A DNA stretch of 64,000 nt from Chitinophaga pinensis (GCA_945897185.1 CAMDFC010000002.1:1-64000), one strand, 5' to 3'; shown: positions 10,032-19,469, numbered from the stretch's first letter. Notes: generated by a model not told the origin, from the sequence alone. Numbers and translations: made by a program.

Positions 10032-10033
10032 TT
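9979..10033 (+). ncRNA. Candidate short orphan transcript (about 55 nt)
   Basis: This is the stretch between the predicted start after the promoter at 9943-9973 and the U-run of the hairpin at 10006-10033. It encodes no plausible peptide and matches no RNA family that I can name. It lies immediately beyond the recQ stop codon and is antisense to any recQ transcript that extends past its stop. It could be a small RNA, a decoy promoter, or a roadblock that stops + strand transcription entering recQ. The existence of the RNA is inferred from promoter and terminator geometry only. Confidence 0.3.
10006..10033 (+). terminator. Rho-independent terminator-like hairpin, + strand
   Basis: A nine-pair stem with one C-A mismatch (10006-10014 with 10019-10027), a TTCT loop, and six T at 10028-10033. 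The T-run is only on the + strand side. The minus side is followed by mixed sequence, so it does not serve recQ, whose stop codon overlaps the T-run. Confidence 0.55.
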
Positions 10034-11927
10034 ATTTTATTTCCAATTTGCCACCTTGATTTATGCAAATTATACCCTCGTTTTTTAGAAAATGAATTAC
10101 TTCCAATATTTGGGATTCATCTTGGTTCAGTGCTTCACTTAATGTTTTTATGTCTTTGGCTCCTGATTTTAGCAACTGCAATATTTCATTTATGTTCTCT
10201 GTTGCAATTTTAGATTTATTTTTTTGGTAGTCAAGGTTTTTACAATTGTTGCATATACCACAACTTTTGATTGTTTCGTCATCAAAATATTTTCCAATCA
10301 ATACGGATCTGCATTGTATAGATTGGGTGTAGTCAATTATGTTTTGTATTCTTCCTACATATTCTTTTTTTCGAAGTAAATAGTTTTCATGATCAATATT
10401 CAGTTCTTCTGTTTTTATTCGTTCTTGCAGGTAGCAAATTTGCGGATTGTCATTTCTTGGGAGGTAATCAATTATTCCTGATTGGTGAAGTGTTGTTAAT
10501 AATTCTCTGATGCTGATGATGTCTCTTTTTAGAATCCATGCCAACTGTGTTTCATTGATTTGAATTGGGCCATCAAAAATTCCACCGTAAGTTCTCAGTA
10601 GGGCTTTGATGATGGGTTCAAGTTCTTTATGAATTTCTTCAAATGCTTCAATTCTATTTTTACTTGATAAGAATTGGACCATTGATGGTGTAAAGGTCTT
10701 TTCTAGATAGGAAATGATTTGCTCTTGTTTTAATGCCTGTAAGGAGTAGACAACTTCATTTAGGCTTAATTTGAATTTTTCGATAAAATCTTCAATTACA
10801 AAATCAAAATAGTTGCCTTTCCCTGAGCCAGTTGGTAATTGAAGATAGTTACCAAGTGCGTGGTAAACTTTTCTAATGACTTCCATGCTTGGAAATTTGG
10901 TGTCCGGAAGTATTCTTAAATCTTGTAACTCTGCATCTCGATAAAGCAGTACTGCATGGGCTATATTGCCATCTCTTCCTGCACGTCCAGCTTCTTGGTA
11001 ATAGTTCTCCAAACAATCTGGAACATCTGCATGTATTACCACACGCACATCTAGTTTGTCAATACCCATCCCAAAAGCATTTGTACAGACAATGATTTTG
11101 GTTTTACCATTTATCCAATCTTCTTGTTTTTCCTTTCTTGTATCTTGATCAAGGCCTGCATGGTAAAAATCACTGTTGATTTGATGACCCAGCAGCAGGT
11201 CGCTTATTTCCTTTGTCCTTCTTCTTGTTCTGCAATAAACAATTCCACTGCCATCGTATTTGAGTATCCAGGCAACTATTTTATTTATTTTATCATCACT
11301 TTTTTCAACGGTATAGGATAAGTTTTTTCTTTCAAATGATGTCATGAACACCTGGGGCATTTTCATGAGCAATTTTTCCTGAATATCTTTTTTTACTTTT
11401 TCTGTAGCAGATGCGGTAAGTGCAATTAGTGGAATATTTTTTAAATTTTCTCTTATGGTAGCAATATTCAAATAAGAAGGTCTAAAGTCATATCCCCATT
11501 GAGATATGCAGTGAGCCTCGTCTACTGCAATTAAAGAAATTGGAAGGCCAATCAACCGCTCTTGAAAGCTTTTTGTTTGAAGTCGTTCTGGCGATACGTA
11601 TAGAAACTTTAATTCGTTATTGACTGCAGCCTCCAAAATTTCAAATAGGTCTTGGTTGCGCATACCAGAAGTAAGAGCAGCTGCAGACATGTTGTTTTCA
11701 ACCAATCTATTTACTTGGTCTTCCATGAGTGCAATTAATGGAGAGATAACCAAACACATGCCTTCCATCGCCATTGCAGGTACTTGAAAGCAAACTGATT
11801 TTCCTCCACCCGTTGGGAGGATGGCCAATGTGTCCTTTCCATCTAGTACAGATCGAATGATTTCTTCTTGGGACTTCCTAAATTGTTGATGTCCCCAATA
11901 TTTTTGCAGTATGTCTAATGGGGTCAT
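10032..11927 (-). CDS. recQ: ATP-dependent DNA helicase RecQ family
   Basis: A 3'-to-5' superfamily 2 helicase for recombination and repair. The 631-aa protein has Walker A PTGGGKS at 38-44 and the DEAH box at 136-139, followed by the aromatic-rich loop HCISQWGYDFRPSY that couples ATP hydrolysis to unwinding. Motif VI QEAGRAGRDG is intact. A RecQ-type zinc-binding cysteine cluster (CRS...CGICNNC) lies around residues 535-560. I see no clear HRDC domain; the C-terminal 60 residues look like a small helical or winged-helix segment instead. It starts 9 bp after the copper ATPase gene and so probably belongs to the same leftward transcript. Many Bacteroidota carry more than one RecQ-like protein. 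Confidence 0.93.
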   Translation of the reverse strand: MTPLDILQKYWGHQQFRKSQEEIIRSVLDGKDTLAILPTGGGKSVCFQVPAMAMEGMCLVISPLIALMEDQVNRLVENNMSAAALTSGMRNQDLFEILEAAVNNELKFLYVSPERLQTKSFQERLIGLPISLIAVDEAHCISQWGYDFRPSYLNIATIRENLKNIPLIALTASATEKVKKDIQEKLLMKMPQVFMTSFERKNLSYTVEKSDDKINKIVAWILKYDGSGIVYCRTRRRTKEISDLLLGHQINSDFYHAGLDQDTRKEKQEDWINGKTKIIVCTNAFGMGIDKLDVRVVIHADVPDCLENYYQEAGRAGRDGNIAHAVLLYRDAELQDLRILPDTKFPSMEVIRKVYHALGNYLQLPTGSGKGNYFDFVIEDFIEKFKLSLNEVVYSLQALKQEQIISYLEKTFTPSMVQFLSSKNRIEAFEEIHKELEPIIKALLRTYGGIFDGPIQINETQLAWILKRDIISIRELLTTLHQSGIIDYLPRNDNPQICYLQERIKTEELNIDHENYLLRKKEYVGRIQNIIDYTQSIQCRSVLIGKYFDDETIKSCGICNNCKNLDYQKNKSKIATENINEILQLLKSGAKDIKTLSEALNQDESQILEVIHFLKNEGIICINQGGKLEIK

Positions 11928-11936
11928 GGATTTATT

Positions 11937-14075
11937 CTAGATTACTTTTTTAAAGAATAACCTTACTGAGTTGATTGCAAGCACTACATCACTCAATCCC
12001 ATTACCAAAGCACCAAAGGTAGGTGTGAGGTAACCAAATGCGGCAATGGGTATTGCGATAATGTTATAGAAGAATGCCCAAAACAAGTTCTGTTTGATTG
12101 TGATGTAGGTGTGTTTACCCAGGCCTAATGCAGTAGGTAGCTTCTTTAAACCGGCATGCATCAATACTACCTGAGCACTTTGAATAGCCAGCTGAGAGGC
12201 TTCGCCTAATGAAATTCCTATGGTTGCTTTTGCAAGTGATGGAGCATCGTTTATGCCATCGCCTACCATTGCTGTTGGAGTGGCGGCATTCAACGCTGAA
12301 ATTTTAATTAGTTTTTCCTCTGGACTTTGTTCTGCAAAAACTTCATCAATACCAAGGATACTTGCAATGTGGTCGCATTTTTCTTTTCTGTCACCACTCA
12401 AAAGAATTGTTTTTAAGTTTTTACTTTTGAGGTAATCAATTACTTCCTTGGCCTCTGGTCTTAATTCATCTTCTACATCAATCCACCCCATTAATTGATC
12501 ATTTTTGAGTAAGTAAACATTGTGGTTATTTGCTTCAGTAAGGGTTTTTGCAATCTTATATGATCCTGCCCAATAAATGTTTCCATCTTTGTCTTCACCC
12601 TTCATGCCAACTCCTTTCACTTCTTCAATATTTTTCCATCTTATTTCTTCTTTGGTTTTAAATGCCGAAGAAATACATTGGGCAATAGGATGGTTGGAGT
12701 ATTTTTCCAATGAGTATAGGATAGTTTTCCATTCATTTTCGTTTAATCCATTGGTATCAAACTTGGCCAATTTAAATGAGCCGGTTGTAAGCGTACCTGT
12801 TTTGTCAAATACAATTTGCTTGATGTTTTTGAAGTTTTCAAGACTGGTTGCATTTCGAAATAAAATACCTGTTCTTGCTGCTCGGCCCAAGCCGACTGCA
12901 ATAGCTGCTGGAGTGGCTAGTCCCATGGCACAGGGACAAGCAATTACCAATACAGCAATACTTCTCATGAGCGCTTGTGTGAACAATGCAGATTGCCCTG
13001 GTTGGTTATACAAATAGATGTAATTACCAATGAAAGTCAACACTGCAATTCCCACTACGAGGGGTACAAATATTGCACTGATTTTATCTGCCAACTGTTG
13101 AATAGGGGGTTTTTCACCTTGGGCTTGTTTAACAAGATGGAGTATTCCTGCAAGAACCGTGTCTTCGCCTGTTGCGGTAACTTGGGCTTTTATTGATCCA
13201 GATTCAACAATACTGCCACCGATAATCTTATCTTTTGCAATTTTATGAACTGGTATACTTTCGCCAGTTAACAATGATTCATTGATGTGTGCCTCGCCCC
13301 ACAATATTTTACTGTCGATGGGCACTTGTTCTCCACTTCTTACCAAAACCAAATCGCCAACTTTCAATTGTGTGTTTTCAATGGGTAAGATCACTTCCTG
13401 GTGGTTTTCATCAAAAGCGATCATATTGGCCATCACTTTCTGTGATTTTACAAGAGACTTCAATGCACGTTGCGTGGATTGCATAGAGGCCTCTTCAAGG
13501 TAGTTGCCTAGAAACACAAGCGTAATAATGGTTGCAGCAGTTTCGTAGAAAAGGTATTTTTCTCCTTCTCCCATAAGTGTTCCAGTAAGACTGTAACCAA
13601 AGGCAGCAGTTGCTCCAATTGCAATCAGTACATTCATATTGGGCATCTTGTTCCTTAAACTGATCCATGCACTTTTTCCAAAGAAGGACATGCCAACCAA
13701 ATAAACTGGTATACAGAGCGCCAGTTGAATCCAGGGATTCATTAACCAATGAATGTGAATCCACTTCTCAAGCATGTGCAACATGAGAACCAAGGTAAAT
13801 GGTAGACAAAAGAGGAGTCTGTTGCGTTGGTTAGAAAAGAAAGGTTTTTTTATTTTGACATCTCCATTTTGTTGGTCCACTACATAATAACCTAAGTCTG
13901 CGATGCCTTCGGCGAGGTCTTTGGATGGTTGACCCTCCACTATTTCAAAACTTACGTCTCCATCAATAGGGTTGACCCTAATGTTTTGCATTCCTTTTTT
14001 ATCGAGGTATTTGTTGATGGTAAGTGCACAGTTCGCACAGGTCATTCCCTCAACTTTCCATTTTATGTTTTCCAT
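11937..14075 (-). CDS. copA: Heavy-metal (probably copper) translocating P1B-type ATPase
   Basis: A 712-aa membrane pump that uses ATP to export a soft metal ion. One N-terminal heavy-metal-associated domain carries GMTCANC (C13 and C16). The membrane metal site is CPC in ACPCAMGLATP at about residue 380, which is typical of Cu(I)/Ag(I) pumps. The phosphorylation motif DKTGTLTTG follows at about 420, TGE and GDGINDAP motifs are present, and about eight transmembrane segments are seen. Copper specificity is inferred from CPC and the single HMA domain. The ATG at 14075 is 5 nt from a minus-strand -7 element, so the mRNA may be leaderless. It is divergent from tsaE and is followed by recQ. Confidence 0.92.
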   Translation of the reverse strand: MENIKWKVEGMTCANCALTINKYLDKKGMQNIRVNPIDGDVSFEIVEGQPSKDLAEGIADLGYYVVDQQNGDVKIKKPFFSNQRNRLLFCLPFTLVLMLHMLEKWIHIHWLMNPWIQLALCIPVYLVGMSFFGKSAWISLRNKMPNMNVLIAIGATAAFGYSLTGTLMGEGEKYLFYETAATIITLVFLGNYLEEASMQSTQRALKSLVKSQKVMANMIAFDENHQEVILPIENTQLKVGDLVLVRSGEQVPIDSKILWGEAHINESLLTGESIPVHKIAKDKIIGGSIVESGSIKAQVTATGEDTVLAGILHLVKQAQGEKPPIQQLADKISAIFVPLVVGIAVLTFIGNYIYLYNQPGQSALFTQALMRSIAVLVIACPCAMGLATPAAIAVGLGRAARTGILFRNATSLENFKNIKQIVFDKTGTLTTGSFKLAKFDTNGLNENEWKTILYSLEKYSNHPIAQCISSAFKTKEEIRWKNIEEVKGVGMKGEDKDGNIYWAGSYKIAKTLTEANNHNVYLLKNDQLMGWIDVEDELRPEAKEVIDYLKSKNLKTILLSGDRKEKCDHIASILGIDEVFAEQSPEEKLIKISALNAATPTAMVGDGINDAPSLAKATIGISLGEASQLAIQSAQVVLMHAGLKKLPTALGLGKHTYITIKQNLFWAFFYNIIAIPIAAFGYLTPTFGALVMGLSDVVLAINSVRLFFKKVI

Positions 14076-14079
14076 GCAA

Positions 14080-14087
14080 CAAATTTA
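14080..14087 (-). promoter_or_regulatory. Putative -7 element of the copper ATPase gene
   Basis: On the minus strand this is TAAATTTG, matching TAnnTTTG. Its last base is 5 nt from the A of the start codon at 14075, so transcription would begin at or next to the start codon. Confidence 0.45.
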
Positions 14088-14097
14088 CTGATTAATT

Positions 14098-14105
14098 TAT
14101 CTTTG
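14098..14105 (+). promoter_or_regulatory. Putative -7 element of tsaE
   Basis: TATCTTTG matches TAnnTTTG and abuts the first in-frame ATG at 14107. A start of transcription about 5-7 nt downstream would exclude that ATG and favour the one at 14113 or 14122. It faces the copper ATPase -7 element only 10 bp away, so the two promoters are back to back. Confidence 0.45.
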
Positions 14106-14112
14106 CATGGTT

Positions 14113-14553
14113 ATGGAGTGGATGAGTAGATTATACGGAATTACAGATTTACCAGAAATTACAAAGGAATTGGCTCAAATTATCAGCCAATTTAGGGTAG
14201 TTACGTTCACTGGTAACCTCGGAGCGGGGAAAACAACTTTGATAAAGAGGTTATGCTGCCATTGGGGGGTGAAAGAAACGGTGAACAGTCCCACTTTTTC
14301 CTTGGTAAACCAATATTCCACTGAGGGTGCGGAAGTGGGTGATGTTTTATTTCACATCGACTTATACCGCTTAAAAAATGAGGAAGAAGCATTTAATGCA
14401 GGAATTGAAGAGCACTTATTTAGCGGACATCTTTGTCTGGTTGAATGGCCAGAAAAAGTGATTGGCATTATTCCTGGCAATACACTTCGGGTAGAAATCA
14501 CAACACAAGACCATGAGCAACGTCATATCCGGGTAGTTTCAGGAGAAAATTGA
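14113..14553 (+). CDS. tsaE: tRNA threonylcarbamoyladenosine biosynthesis ATPase TsaE
   Basis: TsaE is the ATPase partner of TsaD and TsaB in making N6-threonylcarbamoyladenosine at position 37 of ANN-decoding tRNAs. The protein is 146 aa from the ATG at 14113. Walker A is in GNLGAGKTT at about 36-44, NSPTFSLVNQY is the family switch region, and FHIDLYRL plus LVEWPEK are the conserved downstream motifs. The ATG at 14107 is less likely because a -7 element ends at 14105; a third in-frame ATG at 14122 is also possible. It starts a rightward run with the alanine dehydrogenase-like gene 23 bp downstream. Confidence 0.93.
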   Translation: MEWMSRLYGITDLPEITKELAQIISQFRVVTFTGNLGAGKTTLIKRLCCHWGVKETVNSPTFSLVNQYSTEGAEVGDVLFHIDLYRLKNEEEAFNAGIEEHLFSGHLCLVEWPEKVIGIIPGNTLRVEITTQDHEQRHIRVVSGEN

Positions 14554-14576
14554 TTAACTTGTAGTAGAATTGACCA

Positions 14577-15791
14577 ATGGCAATAAGGAAACCTTTTATC
14601 AGCTCCAGCATCAGTTATGAACCTTTGGAGGAAACGCTTGATATAAAGCCGTCATCTTCCTCCCTTCGTATAGCCATTCCTAAAGAAAATGCTTTTCAAG
14701 AAAATAGAATTGGCCTTACACCAGATGCAGTAGGTGTTTTGGTAAACAATGGACATACTGTAGTTGTAGAACACAAGGCCGGTGAAGCGGCTCATTTTTC
14801 AGATAAAGATTATGCTGAGGCTGGTGCAGAGATTGCTCAGGATAAAAAAGAAGTCTTCACAAATGATTTGATTATCAAATCTGCACCTGTATCTGATGAG
14901 GAACTTCCTTTGTTATCGGTTGGTCAGACCATAATTTCTCCCATTCATCTTCCAGTGATGAAAACGCATATATTGGAAAAAATGATGGAGAAAAAGATAA
15001 CTGCTCTTTCATTTGAAAACCTAAAGGATGAGACTGGACACAATCCCATCGTTAGAAGTATGAGCGAAATTGCTGGAAGTGCTGTTATGTTGATAGCCGG
15101 TCAATACCTCAGTAGTGCAAACAATGGTAAAGGCGCTTTACTGGGTGGTATTTCTGGTATCCCTCCTACAAAAGTTGTTATCATTGGTGCGGGTATTGTG
15201 GGTGAATATGCGGCCAGGACTGCCTTGGCGATGGGCGCGAGCGTGAAAGTATTCGATAACAATATCTATAAACTAAAGCGTTTACAAAACAACATGGGTG
15301 TTAGGGTGTGGACGGCCCTAATTGAGCCTAAAATATTGGCTAAGCAACTGAAGACTTGTGATGTTGCTGTTGGCGCGCTTACATCAACCAGTGGAAGAAC
15401 GCCTGTTGTTGCTTCAGAAGAAATGGTTGCACAGATGCGTCCAGGGAGTGTGATTGTAGATGTAAGTATAGACAGGGGAGGATGTTTTGAAACCTCTGAA
15501 GTTACTTCACATGAAAAACCGGTAGTAACAAAATTTGGTATTATACATTATGGAGTTCCAAATATTCCTTCTGGTTTTGCAAGAACAGCATCTCAAGCCA
15601 TTAGTAATGTACTTATGCCATTGTTGTTGAAGATAGGAGATGAAGGTGGACTAGAAGAATTGATATGGCAACAAGTAAATATCAGAAATGGTGTTTATCT
15701 TTTCAAAGGGTCGTTAACCAATTTTCATTTGAGTCAAAGATTCAATTTAAAGTACACCGATCTTAACCTGCTGATTGCAAGTCAGCGTTAA
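14577..15791 (+). CDS. ald: Alanine dehydrogenase/PNT-family protein
   Basis: A 404-aa member of the alanine dehydrogenase and pyridine nucleotide transhydrogenase alpha family. The N-terminal catalytic domain has the conserved IPKE, ENRIGLTP and KSAP motifs used for substrate binding. The NAD-binding Rossmann segment is at about 200-230 with GAGIVGEYAARTA followed by an acidic residue in KVFDNN, which favours NAD over NADP. It carries about 30 extra N-terminal residues rich in Ser/Pro relative to classical Ald (about 370 aa). The long form is common in Bacteroidota. Reversible oxidative deamination of alanine is likely, but the specific substrate has not been checked here. Confidence 0.85.
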   Translation: MAIRKPFISSSISYEPLEETLDIKPSSSSLRIAIPKENAFQENRIGLTPDAVGVLVNNGHTVVVEHKAGEAAHFSDKDYAEAGAEIAQDKKEVFTNDLIIKSAPVSDEELPLLSVGQTIISPIHLPVMKTHILEKMMEKKITALSFENLKDETGHNPIVRSMSEIAGSAVMLIAGQYLSSANNGKGALLGGISGIPPTKVVIIGAGIVGEYAARTALAMGASVKVFDNNIYKLKRLQNNMGVRVWTALIEPKILAKQLKTCDVAVGALTSTSGRTPVVASEEMVAQMRPGSVIVDVSIDRGGCFETSEVTSHEKPVVTKFGIIHYGVPNIPSGFARTASQAISNVLMPLLLKIGDEGGLEELIWQQVNIRNGVYLFKGSLTNFHLSQRFNLKYTDLNLLIASQR

Positions 15792-15803
15792 CCAAAACAA
15801 AAA

Positions 15804-16796
15804 ATGAAAGCGATCATTCCCGTAGCCGGTGCAGGCACCAAGCTTAGAGCGCATACCTATACACAGCCTAAAGCCCTCATTCCATTAGCAGGAAAAACAA
15901 TTTTAAGCATCATTATCGATCAATTGGCTGAAGCTGGTGTAAAAGATTTTATTATTGTTGTTGGTTACTTGGGCGATAAAATCATGGATTATGCAAAGGC
16001 AAAATATCCCGATTTAAACATTACCATCATATATCAAAATGAGAGAAAGGGGTTGGGTCATGCAATTTACCTCTGTAAGGAAGTAGTTGGTGAAGATGAG
16101 GTTTTAATTGCTTTGGGAGACACCATTTGCGAGTTCAATGTAGAGTCTCTTTTGCAGTCTACAGGATCTGTCTTGTGTGTAAAAAAAGTAGACGATCCAC
16201 GTGATTTTGGCGTTGCAGAAACAGATGAAAACGGTCACGTTACCAAACTGGTAGAGAAACCACAAATTCCGCGAACCAACAGCGCTTTGGTGGGGATTTA
16301 TAAAATTGCAGAAACTGAACTATTATTTAAATGCATCGAACAGTTGATGCCAAAAGCGATAGCAGATGAAGGGGAGATGGGCTTAACGCCTGCACTTGAT
16401 TGCATGGTTAATGGAGGAGCTTCATTTACCACAATGAAAGTGGCCAATTGGTTTGATTGTGGCAAAAAAGAAACCCTGCTGGAAAGCAATGCAACGCTGT
16501 TAAAAAAATGGGGAGGTGAAATTTCCAATGCTGAAGGATACGAGAACACCATCATCATACCCCCTGTTAGTATAGCTCCCGGTTGTGAAATTCACAATTC
16601 AGTTATTGGTCCAAATGTTACCATTGGAGAGAAATCCATCATCAGTTATTCTGTTGTAAAGGAGTCTATTATAGGATCATTTACAAAGCTATATGACGTG
16701 GTGTTACACGACTCTTTGATTGGCTCTGATACCGTTATTAAGGGAGAAACCCGAACACTTAATATTGGCGACAATACCGAGATTGACCTTGGCTAA
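15804..16796 (+). CDS. Sugar-phosphate nucleotidyltransferase with left-handed beta-helix tail
   Basis: This 330-aa NTP_transferase-family enzyme would activate a sugar phosphate to a nucleotide sugar. The N-terminal nucleotide-binding loop is GAGTKLRAHTYTQPKALIP, with K where many relatives have R. VEKP near residue 155 and the FDCGKKETLL region belong to the sugar site. From about 250 on, hexapeptide-like repeats (IGPNVTIGEKSIISYSVV type) predict a left-handed beta-helix, as in glucose-1-phosphate thymidylyl- and GlmU-like enzymes. The precise sugar and nucleotide cannot be assigned. It lies 12 bp after the alanine dehydrogenase-like gene and converges on fumC with 4 bp between stop codons. 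Confidence 0.88.
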   Translation: MKAIIPVAGAGTKLRAHTYTQPKALIPLAGKTILSIIIDQLAEAGVKDFIIVVGYLGDKIMDYAKAKYPDLNITIIYQNERKGLGHAIYLCKEVVGEDEVLIALGDTICEFNVESLLQSTGSVLCVKKVDDPRDFGVAETDENGHVTKLVEKPQIPRTNSALVGIYKIAETELLFKCIEQLMPKAIADEGEMGLTPALDCMVNGGASFTTMKVANWFDCGKKETLLESNATLLKKWGGEISNAEGYENTIIIPPVSIAPGCEIHNSVIGPNVTIGEKSIISYSVVKESIIGSFTKLYDVVLHDSLIGSDTVIKGETRTLNIGDNTEIDLG

Positions 16797-16800
16797 TTGC

Positions 16801-18201
16801 TTATTTTAATTTCCCAATCATTTCCGATGGAACAACCCACTGGTTAAATTCTGCTTCACTCAAGTAGCCCAGTTTCACTGCCATCTCTTTAAGTGTAGTT
16901 CCTTCTTTATGCGCTTTTTGTGCAATCTCAGCTGCTTTGTAATAACCTATTTTGGTATTGAGTGCAGTAACAAGCATCAAAGAATTGTTGAGGTGTTTTT
17001 CTATATTCTCGTGCAAGGGTTCAATGCCAATGGCGCATTTATCATTGAAACTCACGCAACCATCACCTATGAGTTTTGCACTATGTAAAAAATTAAAAAT
17101 CATCATGGGTTTAAATACGTTCAGTTCAAAATGTCCGTTGGCTCCACCAATATTAATAGCCACATCATTGCCCAAAACTTGTGCAGCAATCATACTAAGG
17201 GCTTCACATTGTGTTGGATTTACTTTTCCAGGCATAATGGAAGAACCTGGTTCGTTATCGGGTATAAATAGTTCTCCTATTCCACTTCTTGGTCCGGATG
17301 AAAGCATTCTTATGTCGTTTGCAATTTTCATCAGACTAACTGCTACTGTTTTTAAAGCACCATGTGCTTCAACGATTGCATCGTGTGCTGCAAGCGCTTC
17401 AAATTTATTTTCAGCTGTTATAAAGGGAAGTCCTGTAAGCGTTGCGATATGCTTTGCTACGTTTTCTGAATAGTTTTCTGGCGTGTTGATACCTGTACCT
17501 ACTGCTGTTCCACCCAATGCGAGTTCTGATAAATGTGACAAAGTATTTTTAATAGCTTTAATACCATGATTCAATTGTGATACATAGCCACTAAATTCTT
17601 GTCCCACTGTTAGTGGTGTTGCATCCATGAAATGGGTCCTTCCAATTTTAACCACCTGCATGTATGCCTTACTTTTTTCTTCAAGTGTATTTCTTAGTTT
17701 TTCTAGCCCAGGCAATGTTACTTCTATCAACATTTTGTATGCTGAAATATGCATTGCAGTTGGAAAAGTATCATTTGAAGATTGTGATTTATTTACATCA
17801 TCGTTTGGGTGAAGAAATTTTTCTTTATCGGACAAACTACCGCCTTTCAATACATGACCACGGTAGGCCACAACTTCATTCACATTCATGTTGCTCTGCG
17901 TGCCGCTTCCAGTTTGCCAAACTACCAGTGGAAAATAGTCGTCTAATTTTCCTTCCAAGATTTCATCACATACCTCACCTATAAGAAGGCATTTGTCTTC
18001 CGATAAAACACCAGCTTCTTTGTTGGTGATTGCTGCTGCTTTCTTCAAGTATGCAAAGGCCTTGATGATTTCTTTTGGCATCTTGTTGGTTTCCTGTGCT
18101 ATCTTGAAATTGTCTATACTTCTCTGGGTTTGCGCACCGTAATAAGCATTGATGGGTACGTGTACTTCACCCATGGTATCTTTCTCAATTCTGTATTCCA
18201 T
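16801..18201 (-). CDS. fumC: Class II fumarate hydratase
   Basis: The cytoplasmic oxygen-stable fumarase of the TCA cycle, which interconverts fumarate and malate. At 466 aa it has the standard FumC length. The superfamily signature [15 protein letters not shown], with the mobile catalytic serine, is intact near residue 318. [12 protein letters not shown] and [17 protein letters not shown], which form the other conserved active-site regions, are also present, and [14 protein letters not shown] distinguishes fumarases from aspartases together with the surrounding context. A -7 element lies 17 nt upstream. The gene is the last in the leftward run with the gltX group but has its own likely promoter. 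Confidence 0.95.
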   Translation of the reverse strand: MEYRIEKDTMGEVHVPINAYYGAQTQRSIDNFKIAQETNKMPKEIIKAFAYLKKAAAITNKEAGVLSEDKCLLIGEVCDEILEGKLDDYFPLVVWQTGSGTQSNMNVNEVVAYRGHVLKGGSLSDKEKFLHPNDDVNKSQSSNDTFPTAMHISAYKMLIEVTLPGLEKLRNTLEEKSKAYMQVVKIGRTHFMDATPLTVGQEFSGYVSQLNHGIKAIKNTLSHLSELALGGTAVGTGINTPENYSENVAKHIATLTGLPFITAENKFEALAAHDAIVEAHGALKTVAVSLMKIANDIRMLSSGPRSGIGELFIPDNEPGSSIMPGKVNPTQCEALSMIAAQVLGNDVAINIGGANGHFELNVFKPMMIFNFLHSAKLIGDGCVSFNDKCAIGIEPLHENIEKHLNNSLMLVTALNTKIGYYKAAEIAQKAHKEGTTLKEMAVKLGYLSEAEFNQWVVPSEMIGKLK

Positions 18202-18217
18202 TTTGTTGATTTGATTG

Positions 18218-18225
18218 CAAAATTA
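18218..18225 (-). promoter_or_regulatory. Putative -7 element of fumC
   Basis: Minus-strand TAATTTTG matches TAnnTTTG and ends 17 nt before the fumC ATG. It lies in the 52-bp gap after the enoyl-CoA hydratase gene, so fumC probably has its own start of transcription. Confidence 0.35.
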
Positions 18226-18253
18226 ATAAATGTTGAATTTCTGTTTTGGCTAC

Positions 18254-19036
18254 TTAATTAAATTTGGGCTTTCTTTTTTCTAGAAAAGCCGTAACACCCT
18301 CTACCATATCATCACTAGCAAAGCTTTTACCAAAGCATACAGCTTCCGTAATCATGCCTTTTTCAGGATCAGCATCTGAGGCATTGGTGGCTTCAATTAA
18401 TTGGGCCAGTGCAATGCTTGATTTGCTGATGATTGTTTTCATTTTTGATTCAGCTATGGATAGCAAGTCTTCTTGTTTACATAGTTGGTTAACCAATCCA
18501 ATTCTGTAAGCTTCATTGGCGTCGATATTTTCTCCAGTCATCATGAGTTCAAAGGCTTTTCCTTTACCAACCAGCCTGGGCAGGCGTTGTGTACCTCCGT
18601 ATCCTGGTATAATGCCAAGGTTAATTTCAGGCTGACCAAATTTTGCATTTTCTGAGGCTATTCGAAAATGGCAACTCATGGCCAATTCACAGCCGCCTCC
18701 CAATGCAAAGCCATTTACAGCGGCTATGATGGGTTTGGTAGAATTTTCAATGCTTGAAAATAGTGCTTGTCCAATTTCAGCAAACCCTTGACCTTGATTT
18801 CTGTCGCCTTTTAAAAATCCACTGATATCTGCTCCTGCAACAAATGCTTTCTCTCCACTACCTGTCAGGATTGCACCTTTAATATGATTATCGGCCTGCA
18901 AATCTGCAATGCAATATTTTAGAGCATCTAGCACTGCGCTGTTTAGTGCATTTAATTTTTCAGGGCGGTTAATGGTCATCCAAAGTACCCCATCTTTCTT
19001 TTCAATAAGAATTGAATTGTCATTCATTGTAATCAA
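18254..19036 (-). CDS. Enoyl-CoA hydratase/isomerase family protein
   Basis: A 260-aa crotonase-fold enzyme that would hydrate trans-2-enoyl-CoA in beta-oxidation or a related pathway. The oxyanion-hole segments AGADISGF and NGFALGGGCELAM are present, and both catalytic acids of classical hydratases are found (E117 in GGCELAM and E137 in GQPEINLGIIPGYGGTQ). A start at the internal ATG (residue 4) is also possible. It follows the B12-binding protein gene by 1 bp and, through it, gltX, so a metabolic enzyme is co-transcribed with a tRNA synthetase. Whether its substrate belongs to fatty-acid or branched-chain amino-acid degradation is not visible. Confidence 0.92.
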   Translation of the reverse strand: MITMNDNSILIEKKDGVLWMTINRPEKLNALNSAVLDALKYCIADLQADNHIKGAILTGSGEKAFVAGADISGFLKGDRNQGQGFAEIGQALFSSIENSTKPIIAAVNGFALGGGCELAMSCHFRIASENAKFGQPEINLGIIPGYGGTQRLPRLVGKGKAFELMMTGENIDANEAYRIGLVNQLCKQEDLLSIAESKMKTIISKSSIALAQLIEATNASDADPEKGMITEAVCFGKSFASDDMVEGVTAFLEKRKPKFN

Positions 19037-19037
19037 T

Positions 19038-19469
19038 TTAAAATGATCTGTTCTTGCTTACCCACTCATTGATATATCCTGCGATTTCTGTTGATGCAGT
19101 TCCTGGAGGGAACAGTTTTCCTACACCCAATGCCTCTAGCTCTAGTCGGTCTTCATCAGGAATAATACCTCCACCAGTTAGTAGAACGTCGTTCATTTTT
19201 TTTTCTTTCATCAGTTTGATGATTCTGGGAAAAACTGTCATGTGTGCCCCTGATAGAATACTAATACCAATGGCGTCAACATCTTCTTGTAATGCAGCTT
19301 CAACTACCATTTCAGGGGTTTGTCGGAGTCCCGTATAAATCACTTCCATGCCAGCGTCCTTTAAAGAGGTAGCAATAACTTTTGCTCCTCTGTCGTGCCC
19401 ATCTAAGCCTACTTTTGCAATGAGTACACGCGTAGGTCTTGTGCCTTGTTGTTTCTCGGTTTTTTTCAT
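19038..19469 (-). CDS. Stand-alone cobalamin-binding domain (methylmalonyl-CoA mutase C-terminal type)
   Basis: A 143-aa protein that consists only of the B12-binding domain found at the C-terminus of acyl-CoA mutases. The DxHxxG signature is D23-G-H25-D-R-G28, where H25 would be the lower axial ligand to cobalt. ISILSGAH and [11 protein letters not shown] are the other cofactor-cradle segments. It lacks a catalytic TIM barrel, so it should work as a small subunit with a separate mutase large subunit, which is not in this window. Its ATG overlaps the gltX stop (ATGA), which couples their translation, and the enoyl-CoA hydratase gene follows after 1 bp. Confidence 0.9.
   Translation of the reverse strand: MKKTEKQQGTRPTRVLIAKVGLDGHDRGAKVIATSLKDAGMEVIYTGLRQTPEMVVEAALQEDVDAIGISILSGAHMTVFPRIIKLMKEKKMNDVLLTGGGIIPDEDRLELEALGVGKLFPPGTASTEIAGYINEWVSKNRSF

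Noticed and set aside
10006..10033. Hairpin as the terminator of recQ
   Set aside because: The T-run is on the + strand only; on the minus strand the stem is followed by mixed sequence, so it faces the wrong way for recQ.
9971..10213. 80-codon + strand open frame starting TTG over the recQ 3' end
   Set aside because: It lies within the orphan promoter/terminator stretch and then reads antisense through recQ; composition is Leu/Phe/Ile-rich shadow coding without a domain or start signal.
12577..13017. 146-codon + strand open frame inside the copper ATPase gene
   Set aside because: Full overlap with the well-supported P-type ATPase on the other strand; hydrophobic shadow translation with no start signal.
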